DNA from: Bdellovibrionales bacterium
GTDB taxonomy: Bacteria; Bdellovibrionota; Bdellovibrionia; Bdellovibrionales; UBA1609
Assembly: GCA_013216195.1 (NCBI GenBank)
Contig: JABSOQ010000016.1
Span: 1-42,984, forward strand
DNA length: 42,984 nucleotides
Reading direction: 5' to 3'
Of this stretch, positions 8,355 through 15,172 are shown in pieces (position 1 is the stretch's first letter; each line of letters opens with the position of its first letter). The position numbers were made by a program, and so were the translations under genes. The notes under the pieces are model-generated. The model saw only the letters and a program-made list of their open reading frames with translations, had not been told where the DNA came from and did not search any database.

Positions 8355-9134
8355 ATGGGTAAGAAGAAAGAAGGAGGAGGAGCACCGGGGTGGATTGTGA
8401 CATTTGCCGATCTGATGTCACTACTTCTTACCTTTTTCGTTCTACTCCTCTCTTTTGCCGAAATGGACGTTGTGAAGTTCAAAAAAGCCGTAGGCTCAAT
8501 CCGTAACGCCTTTGGTGTGCAATCAAATGGTCAATACATTGACTTTGTAACTTCGAACAACCCCTTTCAACAAGACTTTGCGCAAGGTGCGGTTCAAGTA
8601 GAAGACTATGACTTTCCTCAGCCACAATTGGCTCCTGACTTTGAGAATTTTTGCGAGCTCGAGCAGCAAAGAATAAAGCGTGACGAGGTCGAGCTTAAAA
8701 CCATGGGTGTTAAAATCACTGAAGCTCTCACCAAAAGTGGGCTAGACGAGTTTGTTGACTTAGAAATCAATCGTGGCCGTTTGAAAATGAAGATGAAGTT
8801 CTCAAACTTCTTCAACAAAGGTAAAGTCAAACTCGACTCTGATGCTAAAAAGGTTATGGAGCGAGTGGTTGATATCTTAGATCAACAAGACTTACCCTCT
8901 CGCATGACGTTCACCCATTACTCACCAGGTAAGCTCTCAAAAGCTGAGCTAAAAGAGTGGCGGCTTTCTAGCCAAAGAATAATCGCCATGGCTACCGAGG
9001 CCAAACAGGCCGACTTCGAGATGATCAAAGAAGTGGGCGTTCAAAGTCGAAAACCTGCGTCGAGATCACAATCTTCAGACATGTGGAATCGATTTGATAT
9101 TATTCTCGCCATATCTCAGGAGAAAACAAAGTGA
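8355..9134 (+). CDS. motB: Flagellar-type stator subunit MotB with degenerate peptidoglycan-binding domain
   Basis: The 259-residue protein has the MotB N-terminus: a short charged tail, APGWIVTFADLMSLLLTFFV with the ion-carrying aspartate of the single membrane helix, then a periplasmic part ending in an OmpA-like domain. That domain is unusual. Where MotB/OmpA proteins have GHTD, whose Asp helps bind diaminopimelate, this one has THYS; the later LSxxR (RLSSQRI) and NRFDIIL parts remain. Anchoring to peptidoglycan may differ from E. coli MotB. It follows motA by 10 bases, and its TGA stop is shared with the GTG start of the channel gene (GTGA at 9131-9134). Confidence 0.9.
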   Translation: MGKKKEGGGAPGWIVTFADLMSLLLTFFVLLLSFAEMDVVKFKKAVGSIRNAFGVQSNGQYIDFVTSNNPFQQDFAQGAVQVEDYDFPQPQLAPDFENFCELEQQRIKRDEVELKTMGVKITEALTKSGLDEFVDLEINRGRLKMKMKFSNFFNKGKVKLDSDAKKVMERVVDILDQQDLPSRMTFTHYSPGKLSKAELKEWRLSSQRIIAMATEAKQADFEMIKEVGVQSRKPASRSQSSDMWNRFDIILAISQEKTK

Positions 9135-10123
9135 GCAGAGAAGACTACTCCACCACGGGGTCGTTTAAGTTTCTCTATCTCATGGCGGGCGTAATTCTAT
9201 CGGGCACACTCGGCTACACACTGATCGAGGGTTGGAGCTGGTTTGATGCTCTGTACATGACAGTCATCACCATCTCAACCATCGGCTACGGAGAGATACA
9301 GGAACTCTCTGACCCGGGCCGAATCTTCACGATTGCATTGATTTTTACAGGTGTTGGGGTTTTCTCATACGGCCTAAAAGAGCAGATTGAAAATTCAACT
9401 TTGTTAGACAGAAATGAGCTCAGGAGACGACGCATGCTAAAAACCATCAGGCAGCTCAAAGGTCACACCATAGTTTGTGGTTTTGGCCGAATGGGACAAA
9501 CCGTTTGTGAAGATTTATTTCGATCCGAACAAGATTTCGTTGTCATAGAAAATGACCCTACAAAGTGTGAGATTATCAAACAGCAAGGCTATCTTTATAT
9601 TGAAGGAGACGCCTCTGACGACAATGAACTTATCGAGGCCAACATCGAGTCAGCCCGAGCCATGGTTATTTGCATAGATAGCGATGCTGACACTCTCTAC
9701 ACATTGGTAGCGGCTAAAAATATCAACCCTGATATTTTTAGCATTTGCCGCACTAACGATGAAATCGCAAAAGTCAGACTTACTAGGATTGGAGCCGATA
9801 AGATTGTTCAGCCGATCACAGTCACAGGCAAAGAAGTGGCGCGAGACATCGTGCTAGTAACAAATCAAGTGCCCTACTACACGGCTGACCTCTCGTTTTG
9901 CTCAGAGTACAACACTTACATTCTCGAGCATCCTGTTGAAGAAGGTTCAGATCTAATTGGCTCGACAGGCGAGTCCCTTATCGAGACTATGAATCAAAGA
10001 AGTTTTGTAACTATTGGCATTCTCAACAAACACGACCAGTTCACCTTCATATCTAAGTTTGAAGGCCAAATTGAACCTGGCGACCGCATCGTAGGCGCTG
10101 GAGACATTAGCCAAGGCGCTTAA
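9131..10123 (+). CDS. Two-helix K+ channel with RCK (TrkA-N) domain
   Basis: The 330-residue protein has a helix (KFLYLMAGVILSGTLGYTLI), a pore loop with the selectivity filter TIGYGE, a second helix (IFTIALIFTGVGVFSYGL), and then a cytoplasmic RCK/TrkA-N domain starting GHTIVCGFGRMGQTVCEDL, a Rossmann nucleotide-binding loop, with VVIEND after the second strand and a TrkA-C-like end. This is the MthK/Kch architecture: a ligand-gated potassium channel of the inner membrane. The GTG start overlaps the motB stop, so it is translationally coupled to the stator operon. That pairing suggests a link between motor ion flow and membrane potential or K+ balance, which is inference. Confidence 0.9.
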   Translation: MSREDYSTTGSFKFLYLMAGVILSGTLGYTLIEGWSWFDALYMTVITISTIGYGEIQELSDPGRIFTIALIFTGVGVFSYGLKEQIENSTLLDRNELRRRRMLKTIRQLKGHTIVCGFGRMGQTVCEDLFRSEQDFVVIENDPTKCEIIKQQGYLYIEGDASDDNELIEANIESARAMVICIDSDADTLYTLVAAKNINPDIFSICRTNDEIAKVRLTRIGADKIVQPITVTGKEVARDIVLVTNQVPYYTADLSFCSEYNTYILEHPVEEGSDLIGSTGESLIETMNQRSFVTIGILNKHDQFTFISKFEGQIEPGDRIVGAGDISQGA

Positions 10124-10167
10124 GCCTTGAGTTGAGCCCGCTCATCTTGCAAAAGATTCTCTTGCCA

Positions 10168-10192
10168 CACAGCCTTTGATACAAGGGCTGTG
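10168..10192 (+). terminator. weak hairpin after the motA-motB-channel operon
   Basis: CACAGCC (10168-10174) and GGCTGTG (10186-10192) pair across an 11-base loop, followed by the partly T-rich GTTGTGTT. No clean U-run, so it is a weak candidate. Confidence 0.35.
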
Positions 10193-10214
10193 GTTGTGTT
10201 AGTTTGCCTTCTCT

Positions 10215-10958
10215 ATGTGGAAGGTGAACCGCTTGTTAAATCGAATCTGGTCGCAAATTTTTATATTTATAGCACTCACAACAATCGTTGGGAGTTCGCT
10301 GCCCCTCCCGGCTCAAGCCAATCCACATCGAAGTGCTTGGTTGCTCGAATCGAAACTCGAAGGCTTGAAGAAGAAGTTTGACTGCACACAGCTCAAATTG
10401 AAGCCAGTGATTCCATTCACTCAAGTTTCTAGCCCTCTTTCTGATTTTGAAAAGAGATTGAAGCTGCCCCAGACTGAAATTGAGCGCTCACAATGGTCGT
10501 CTTGTTGTGGCTCTTATGGCCCTTGCCCACTCCCCTACCCCGCCGTGATATTCCCAAACCCCGAGGTGAGAGTCGACTGGTCTCGACAAAGAGTGCTTGC
10601 AGCAGCCAAAAAGTGGATCGGTCTGAAGTATGAGCATCGTCATATTCCTAAAATGGGTGGCCTTGACTGCTCAAATTTCACATCTTGGGTCTACAATTTT
10701 GCACTGGGTGTTCGCTTCAGTTCTCGAGTTCAGCGCCAAGCTGCTGAGGCCGGTCGTAAACTTTCAGAAAACGAAGAGCTGCTTCCCGGAGATCTGTTGT
10801 TCTACTGGAAGTCAGACAAGCCAGATGAAATTGGCCATGTGGCCATTTACCTCGGAGATAACCGAGTGCTAGATGCAGCTCGCCCTACCATTCAGATCAG
10901 GCAGATCGATGGCCGTTATGAAAATAGCTTTGCCTGGGCAAGAAGAGTGATTGAGTAG
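10215..10958 (+). CDS. Secreted NlpC/P60 family cell-wall hydrolase
   Basis: The 247-residue protein has an N-terminal signal peptide (about 1-36, cleavage near PAQA-NP) and a C-terminal NlpC/P60 domain from residue 125: AAAKKWIGLKYEH, then GGLDCSNFTSWVY with catalytic Cys152, LLPGDLLFYW, and IGHVAIYLGD with catalytic His208; Asp220 (VLDAARP) may be the third residue. Such enzymes cut peptide stems of peptidoglycan, usually gamma-D-Glu-diaminopimelate bonds, in the periplasm or in prey. The middle has four cysteines (57, 97, 98, 104) that could form disulfides. No strong ribosome site precedes ATG 10215, but this start gives the signal peptide. It has its own transcription unit. Confidence 0.86.
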   Translation: MWKVNRLLNRIWSQIFIFIALTTIVGSSLPLPAQANPHRSAWLLESKLEGLKKKFDCTQLKLKPVIPFTQVSSPLSDFEKRLKLPQTEIERSQWSSCCGSYGPCPLPYPAVIFPNPEVRVDWSRQRVLAAAKKWIGLKYEHRHIPKMGGLDCSNFTSWVYNFALGVRFSSRVQRQAAEAGRKLSENEELLPGDLLFYWKSDKPDEIGHVAIYLGDNRVLDAARPTIQIRQIDGRYENSFAWARRVIE

Positions 10959-11088
10959 TTTGGTCGAAGGTACGAAGCGTTTTACTTTTCTTGTCTTTCT
11001 GATCTTAAAGTCTTTGCACATAAGATTATGTCTCAGCGGTTCTTTGCTTTCTTGTTGAAAACATCGATTGAACTGATAGCATTTCTTC

Positions 11089-11622
11089 ATGGACTTAGTG
11101 ACACTCGCCAAGTGCGAACTCTTTACCGAAGATGGCAAAACTCTGCTAACTCACCAGCTTTGGAAGAACAATACCGCCATTTTGGTCTTCATCAGACATT
11201 TTGCATGCATCTCCTGTCGTGCCCAAGCCAAAGAACTCTGGTTGAAGCGAGAAGTGTACGAGAGCAAAGGTGCCAAATTGCATTTTATTAGCAATGGCAA
11301 TAGCGAATTTATTCGAGGCTTTAAGCAAGACCTTGGCATCGAAGCTGCGCCAGTTTTCACCAACCCTTCTCTTTCTGCCTTCAAAGCGGCTGGCTTTAAA
11401 AGAGGCTTTCTTGCTAGCACCGGCCCAAGAGCCATTCTGAATGCAAGAAGGATGAAAAAGAAGCATGACTTACCCCAAAAGTACGAAGAGGGCATGGGTG
11501 ACCTTTGGCAACTTGGCGGAGTTTTAACGATCGCGAAAGATGGTCGAAAAGTTTTTCATCACATCAGCGAGGTGCTGGGTGACTACCCGCCTGAAAAAGA
11601 CACTCTAGGAGCCGACGAGTGA
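11089..11622 (+). CDS. PRXL2/AhpC-TSA-like thioredoxin-fold protein
   Basis: The 177-residue protein has a thioredoxin-fold with FIRHFACISC (Cys40 and Cys43), then RAQAKELW, FISNGN and a C-terminal GGVLTIAKDGRKVFHHIS strand. This matches the AhpC/TSA-2 (PRXL2) group, which keeps a CxxC-type redox centre and is thought to act as a thiol peroxidase or oxidoreductase. No signal peptide, so it should be cytoplasmic. No good Shine-Dalgarno is seen before ATG 11089. It converges on the next gene. Confidence 0.8.
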   Translation: MDLVTLAKCELFTEDGKTLLTHQLWKNNTAILVFIRHFACISCRAQAKELWLKREVYESKGAKLHFISNGNSEFIRGFKQDLGIEAAPVFTNPSLSAFKAAGFKRGFLASTGPRAILNARRMKKKHDLPQKYEEGMGDLWQLGGVLTIAKDGRKVFHHISEVLGDYPPEKDTLGADE

Positions 11623-11623
11623 A

Positions 11624-11641
11624 GGGCGAGAAGCCTCGCCC
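11624..11641. terminator. convergent-gene hairpin, weak
   Basis: GGGCGAG (11624-11630), loop AAGC and CTCGCCC (11635-11641) form a 7-bp G-C-rich stem between two convergent stops. There is no U-run on either strand, so intrinsic termination is uncertain. Confidence 0.4.
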
Positions 11642-11654
11642 ATAGTGCTAACAA

Positions 11655-12173
11655 TCAAATGGCCTCTAATTCGGGCTCTGGGATCGAATCGTAAATCACA
11701 ACCTCACCAGGCTTGTGAATTTGACGAGAAGTCCATCTCGATTCGTCGCCCTCAGATTGGGCTTGTTTTTTTAGCAAACTGATCCAACACTCAAAGTAGG
11801 TCATCACATCTTCTTTTAAGTTTCTTTCTAGTTGGCGTCTGCCATCTGACAGCTCTGCCAAGATATCTGGATGATCTAGGTACTCAATATGGTTAATGTC
11901 TTCGATTTGTAAGCCGGCTTTGATCATAATTGAAATCACGTTGTCTATTTTGTAGCCGCTATTTTCACAATACAACTCGGCCTTGTCTGTCCACTCTCCA
12001 TGCTTTTCAAGCGACCAACGATGAATGTCTTTGCCTTTAAAACCGGTTATTACCTGAGCCAGGTGGCCACAGTTACAAGCGCCAGAGTTACCCCACTCGT
12101 AGTGGCTCGTTGACCTCAAGAGATCGACCGTTTTTTCTAGATAGTGAATAAGACGTTCTTTTCCAATAGCCAT
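11655..12173 (-). CDS. Conserved-looking unknown protein with GACNCGHLAQ motif
   Basis: I do not recognise a named family. The 172-residue protein is soluble and begins with a helix (KERLIHYLEKTVDLLRS), then YEWGNSGACNCGHLAQVITG with Cys33 and Cys35, a central part with one more cysteine (CENSGY), and an acidic, helical end. The spacing of CNC and a following His suggests metal or redox binding, but nothing proves it. The ATG has an excellent GGAGGCGG ribosome site. Upstream is an exact TATAAT promoter overlapped by a perfect palindrome, so it is probably a repressed, inducible single gene. Confidence 0.7.
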   Translation of the reverse strand: MAIGKERLIHYLEKTVDLLRSTSHYEWGNSGACNCGHLAQVITGFKGKDIHRWSLEKHGEWTDKAELYCENSGYKIDNVISIMIKAGLQIEDINHIEYLDHPDILAELSDGRRQLERNLKEDVMTYFECWISLLKKQAQSEGDESRWTSRQIHKPGEVVIYDSIPEPELEAI

Positions 12174-12190
12174 AACCGCCTCCAGACGTC

Positions 12191-12218
12191 ATTATAACAC
12201 GCTCATTTTGACGATCAA
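12191..12218 (-). promoter_or_regulatory. sigma-70 promoter of the CNC-motif gene
   Basis: On the minus strand TTGATC (12218-12213), a 16-base spacer and an exact TATAAT (12196-12191). The transcript would start about 10 bases before the ribosome site and ATG at 12173. Confidence 0.6.
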
Positions 12219-12223
12219 AATGA
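12203..12223. promoter_or_regulatory. Palindromic operator overlapping the promoter
   Basis: TCATTTTGA (12203-12211), spacer CGA and TCAAAATGA (12215-12223) form a perfect 9-bp inverted repeat lying over the -35 and spacer of the promoter at 12191-12218. A related half-site, CAAAATGAGT, recurs at 12261-12270. This geometry fits a dimeric repressor. Confidence 0.55.
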
Positions 12224-12284
12224 CTCAAACAGGGGCCCTCGACCTGTGAATTCAACCACGCAAAATGAGTCGAAAAACTCAATA

Positions 12285-13970
12285 TTATTCGTCGACTAGG
12301 CCTTCTAAGTAGCTCATAAGCTCCTCCACGGCCGAGAGAGAAGGCACGTGGCCCTTTGGCATTCTCTCAGAGCTATGTGCATAATCACCCGTTCGGTATC
12401 GAATTTCGTCTAAGAGGGTGCCTCGAGGGTAACCTCCCTGCACCAACACAGAGGCAAGCCTAGCTGGGTTATCAAATGGAATGTAAGGCATGAGATCGTC
12501 AACTTCTGCAATGTCATCAGAGTGACAACTCACACAACGATTGATCAAAGGTCGATTAGACTTCAACTGCTGAAAAGAAGCCGGAAGCATCACACTGCCT
12601 GAGCTTACCAACTGGTCGTAAACCTTACGGGCCTCAACCTCTCTTTCAAAAGCGTCATCACACTGAGCTCTTGCCGCCTCCATCGTTTTCGAGCTGCCTA
12701 TGTAGGCGTAATCTTCTGCCTGTACATTGTAGTTTTCAGAGTCATACTTCTGCATCCCCAAGGCCAAGAAAGGCTCCACCGAATGCGGGTTGCGCAATCG
12801 ATCTACCTTTTTATTCGCCGACAATCTACCACCAGTTCTGAAATCCATAGACCAATCTTCAGTGCTAATACCTAAAGGAACAAAAATCGCATCAAGCTCT
12901 TCGCTCATACTTACCGCATAAGGGTAGGCCGAAGGGTATTTCTCAACCGGCCTAGGAAGAAAACTGTAATCGCAGCGTTTGTTGGTTACCAGTATTAGAC
13001 TCGGCAGAACCGTCTCATAAAGATTTTGATCTAGACTCGTAATAATTCGACCTAACCTGTACGAATTCAAAATTGCCAAGTTCTTAGTAAACTCCAGCAC
13101 GAATTTCGGCCCTGGGAACTCCCCTAGGTACTGATAGCGAGCATGCTCTGGTTGAACATCATGTATCCAGTTGTAAAGCCACACTTTCTCTTGCTTGTGC
13201 TTCTCTAAGAGATGGCGGTCTCGGTCAGTGTCAAAACGGTTATTGGCACCGATGTAGCGCGACAGTTCACCATCTAATGAGCCGATGGCCCCAGGCCAAG
13301 TGTTGTAAGGCTCCCAATTGGGCCTCGGATCATTTTGCTCTGGCTGAGCTCTCCAATCGGCTTGATGGCAATTCATGCATTTTGCAGGGTTAGCCTCAGA
13401 TAAAATGGGCTTGCCACCGCTAGCGCTAAAAGAAATCTCTCGAAATTCGAAAGTGTCGGTATCAGAGCGAAACTGCATAATCTCAAGCTGCGAGAAGCCT
13501 GATTGATCAGGGTGACCATTGAAACTGAATACCATCTCTTTTGAACCAGCTAGCGAGAGCACGCGCGGGTTCTCAGGGCTCGCCTTCTGCAGACTTCTAC
13601 TCTCATACATTAAGACGTACTTCTCTAAAGATTTCGGGTAATTCTCTTTGATGGCAGCGAGAGTTTGCTCAACTGTGTTCAGATTTTTATCTTCAATCAA
13701 CTTTACCAATTTCTCGTAACTAAAATCGTCAGTCTTATTGGTAAAGCTCAGGCCATGTGCATAATCATCGGGAAAGAACTTGTCTGGACGAGCCATGTAC
13801 TGAGCGAAACTGGCTGAACCAAATTGAAAGCCATCCACGTACTCACTACCCGAGACCTCTGACGAAGAACTGTACCCCGACCTGTAATTCCCAGGGTTCG
13901 CAACAGAAACTCTCGTAGCAAAAGCGCTGAATCCAACAATAAGAGATATGATCAAAACCCTTGAGCCCAT
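12285..13970 (-). CDS. Secreted di-haem cytochrome c-like protein
   Basis: The 561-residue protein has a signal peptide (about 1-24, FATRVSVA-NP) and two haem c attachment motifs far apart: CMNCH (198-202) and CVSCH (479-483). The second lies in a small C-terminal cytochrome c-like module (from about 460); the first is within a long N-terminal region that I cannot assign. It should be exported and loaded with haem in the periplasm. ATG 13970 has a GGGGGAG site just upstream. The gene before it on the strand (14054-14782) is 83 bases away and may be cotranscribed. The partner or electron acceptor is unknown. Confidence 0.78.
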   Translation of the reverse strand: MGSRVLIISLIVGFSAFATRVSVANPGNYRSGYSSSSEVSGSEYVDGFQFGSASFAQYMARPDKFFPDDYAHGLSFTNKTDDFSYEKLVKLIEDKNLNTVEQTLAAIKENYPKSLEKYVLMYESRSLQKASPENPRVLSLAGSKEMVFSFNGHPDQSGFSQLEIMQFRSDTDTFEFREISFSASGGKPILSEANPAKCMNCHQADWRAQPEQNDPRPNWEPYNTWPGAIGSLDGELSRYIGANNRFDTDRDRHLLEKHKQEKVWLYNWIHDVQPEHARYQYLGEFPGPKFVLEFTKNLAILNSYRLGRIITSLDQNLYETVLPSLILVTNKRCDYSFLPRPVEKYPSAYPYAVSMSEELDAIFVPLGISTEDWSMDFRTGGRLSANKKVDRLRNPHSVEPFLALGMQKYDSENYNVQAEDYAYIGSSKTMEAARAQCDDAFEREVEARKVYDQLVSSGSVMLPASFQQLKSNRPLINRCVSCHSDDIAEVDDLMPYIPFDNPARLASVLVQGGYPRGTLLDEIRYRTGDYAHSSERMPKGHVPSLSAVEELMSYLEGLVDE

Positions 13971-14018
13971 GGCTCCCCCGTTCTTTGCTTAAATGACTTA
14001 TTTTGGTATCAATCGCAA

Positions 14019-14041
14019 GAGGTCCGCTTAGCGCAGACCTC
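14019..14041. other. hairpin between two secreted-protein genes
   Basis: GAGGTC (14019-14024) and GACCTC (14036-14041) enclose a short CGC/GCG inner stem. There is no U-run on the transcribed minus strand, so it is an intercistronic hairpin of unclear role. Confidence 0.3.
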
Positions 14042-14053
14042 AAACCTTTTGGA

Positions 14054-14782
14054 CTATTCGTTTGAATTGAAGGTAAGCTGCCTAAGCTGAGCACTGCTCT
14101 CTGTGTAGTGCTCTCGGTATTCGACAGTCACAGTCTCCCGAGTGTCAACCTTGTGGTAGTAGGTGCCAACATCTGAACCAGGTTCGGTTAGCATCCAGTC
14201 TCTTGGCTGATGCGGCAACACCTCACGAGCACCTTGCACATGAACACGGTAATCTGTAGGTGGCAAAGTCAGCATTTCAAAACAAACCATCAAACCCTGC
14301 TCATGAGTAGGCAATTGCAAGTCTTGAGGCGTATGCCAAACGACTTCTGAGGTCTCTTCGTCGTATCCAAACTGCATAACCAACACCGGCGCAACTTCGA
14401 AATTGAGTTCAAGTACCTCGCCTCCGTTCCTGCTACCATCAAAAACCTGAACTTCTAATTTGCCGTGTAGTGAAGGGCTACCATGGCTGGCTGAAGCCGT
14501 AACCATCAAGACAGAAGAGCCCTGGCCTGCTGGAAACGCCGAAACCGAGACCTCAACTTGACCTGACTCGAGTGCTGATTGCAGTGCTGGGGAGCTAGCG
14601 GACGCTTCGACATTTGCACCAACGGCGATAGAGTCGACTTCAATCATTTTGCTGTGCTGTTCGCCAAGTGCCACCCGCAAATGATTGTCAGCCTCCCATG
14701 AGTGGTCGATACAAGCTGAATCCGCGAATGACGATACTGAATAGAATGCAGCCAGAACGGCCACAAGACTGCGTAGTTTCAT
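14054..14782 (-). CDS. Secreted protein of unknown function
   Basis: The start is set at ATG 14782: it follows AGGGGAAATT and opens a good signal peptide (MKLRSLVAVLAAFYSVSSFA-DS). A longer frame from 14824 would bury it. The 242-residue product has only a few cysteines, among them one in SACIDHSW near the mature N-terminus and one in VCFEML, and is rich in alternating beta-type sequence, with HSKMIEVDSIAVGAN and YRVHVQGAREVLP. No family is recognised. It is the first gene of a likely pair with the di-haem protein, so a role in the same periplasmic redox process is possible but unproven. Confidence 0.65.
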   Translation of the reverse strand: MKLRSLVAVLAAFYSVSSFADSACIDHSWEADNHLRVALGEQHSKMIEVDSIAVGANVEASASSPALQSALESGQVEVSVSAFPAGQGSSVLMVTASASHGSPSLHGKLEVQVFDGSRNGGEVLELNFEVAPVLVMQFGYDEETSEVVWHTPQDLQLPTHEQGLMVCFEMLTLPPTDYRVHVQGAREVLPHQPRDWMLTEPGSDVGTYYHKVDTRETVTVEYREHYTESSAQLRQLTFNSNE

Positions 14783-14909
14783 AATTTCCCCTAACCCTAA
14801 AAAGTTGGCTGAACGATCGCACAAGACCCACGCGTTTTGTAGAAAATCGAAACCTGAGCCCGATAATTCAGCATTGTCACAAAGCGTTTCCTGTAAGATT
14901 TTTCAATTT

Positions 14910-14937
14910 TAAAGAGCCTAAATTATGACGGCGATAA
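14910..14937 (+). promoter_or_regulatory. sigma-28 (FliA)-like promoter
   Basis: TAAAGAGC (14910-14917), a 12-base spacer and GGCGATAA (14930-14937) match the flagellar sigma-28 consensus (TAAA with GCCGATAA) in 4 of 4 and 7 of 8 positions; the spacing is one base longer than the usual. It points to the motor-like cluster gene at 15173 with a leader of roughly 230 bases. Confidence 0.4.
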
Positions 14938-14964
14938 GCAGCCCTTACCCGCCGGCCGACCCAA

Positions 14965-14985
14965 GCCAAATTCCGTCAATTTGGC
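14965..14985 (+). promoter_or_regulatory. leader hairpin
   Basis: GCCAAATT (14965-14972), loop CCGTC and AATTTGGC (14978-14985) form a perfect 8-bp stem downstream of the sigma-28-like promoter. It is not followed by a U-run. Confidence 0.3.
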
Positions 14986-15172
14986 GGGCTCCTTTGGAAA
15001 CAATTACACTGGTGAATTCAGCAACTTAGACTCGTTTTGAAAGCTACTGCTCTAACAGCTACAGGTTTGAGTAGAGGCCCGCTTCGAACCAATACTTGAT
15101 CATTTGAGAGCCCCCTTCCTCGCACCTATCTTGCATTAGCTAGGCTCAGGAAGAATTCAAAAAGGAAAACAG

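Larger units (their letters stand above)
14825..15172. other. 348-base divergent intergenic region
   Basis: No coding sequence is supported. It contains a sigma-28-like promoter (14910-14937) and a short hairpin (14965-14985), and ends in an AAGGA ribosome site at 15162-15166 for the gene at 15173. Confidence 0.6.

Noticed and set aside
9794-9801. GCCGATAA (sigma-28 -10) in the channel gene
   Set aside because: Inside coding sequence with no gene start after it; shows that single matches to this octamer can be chance.
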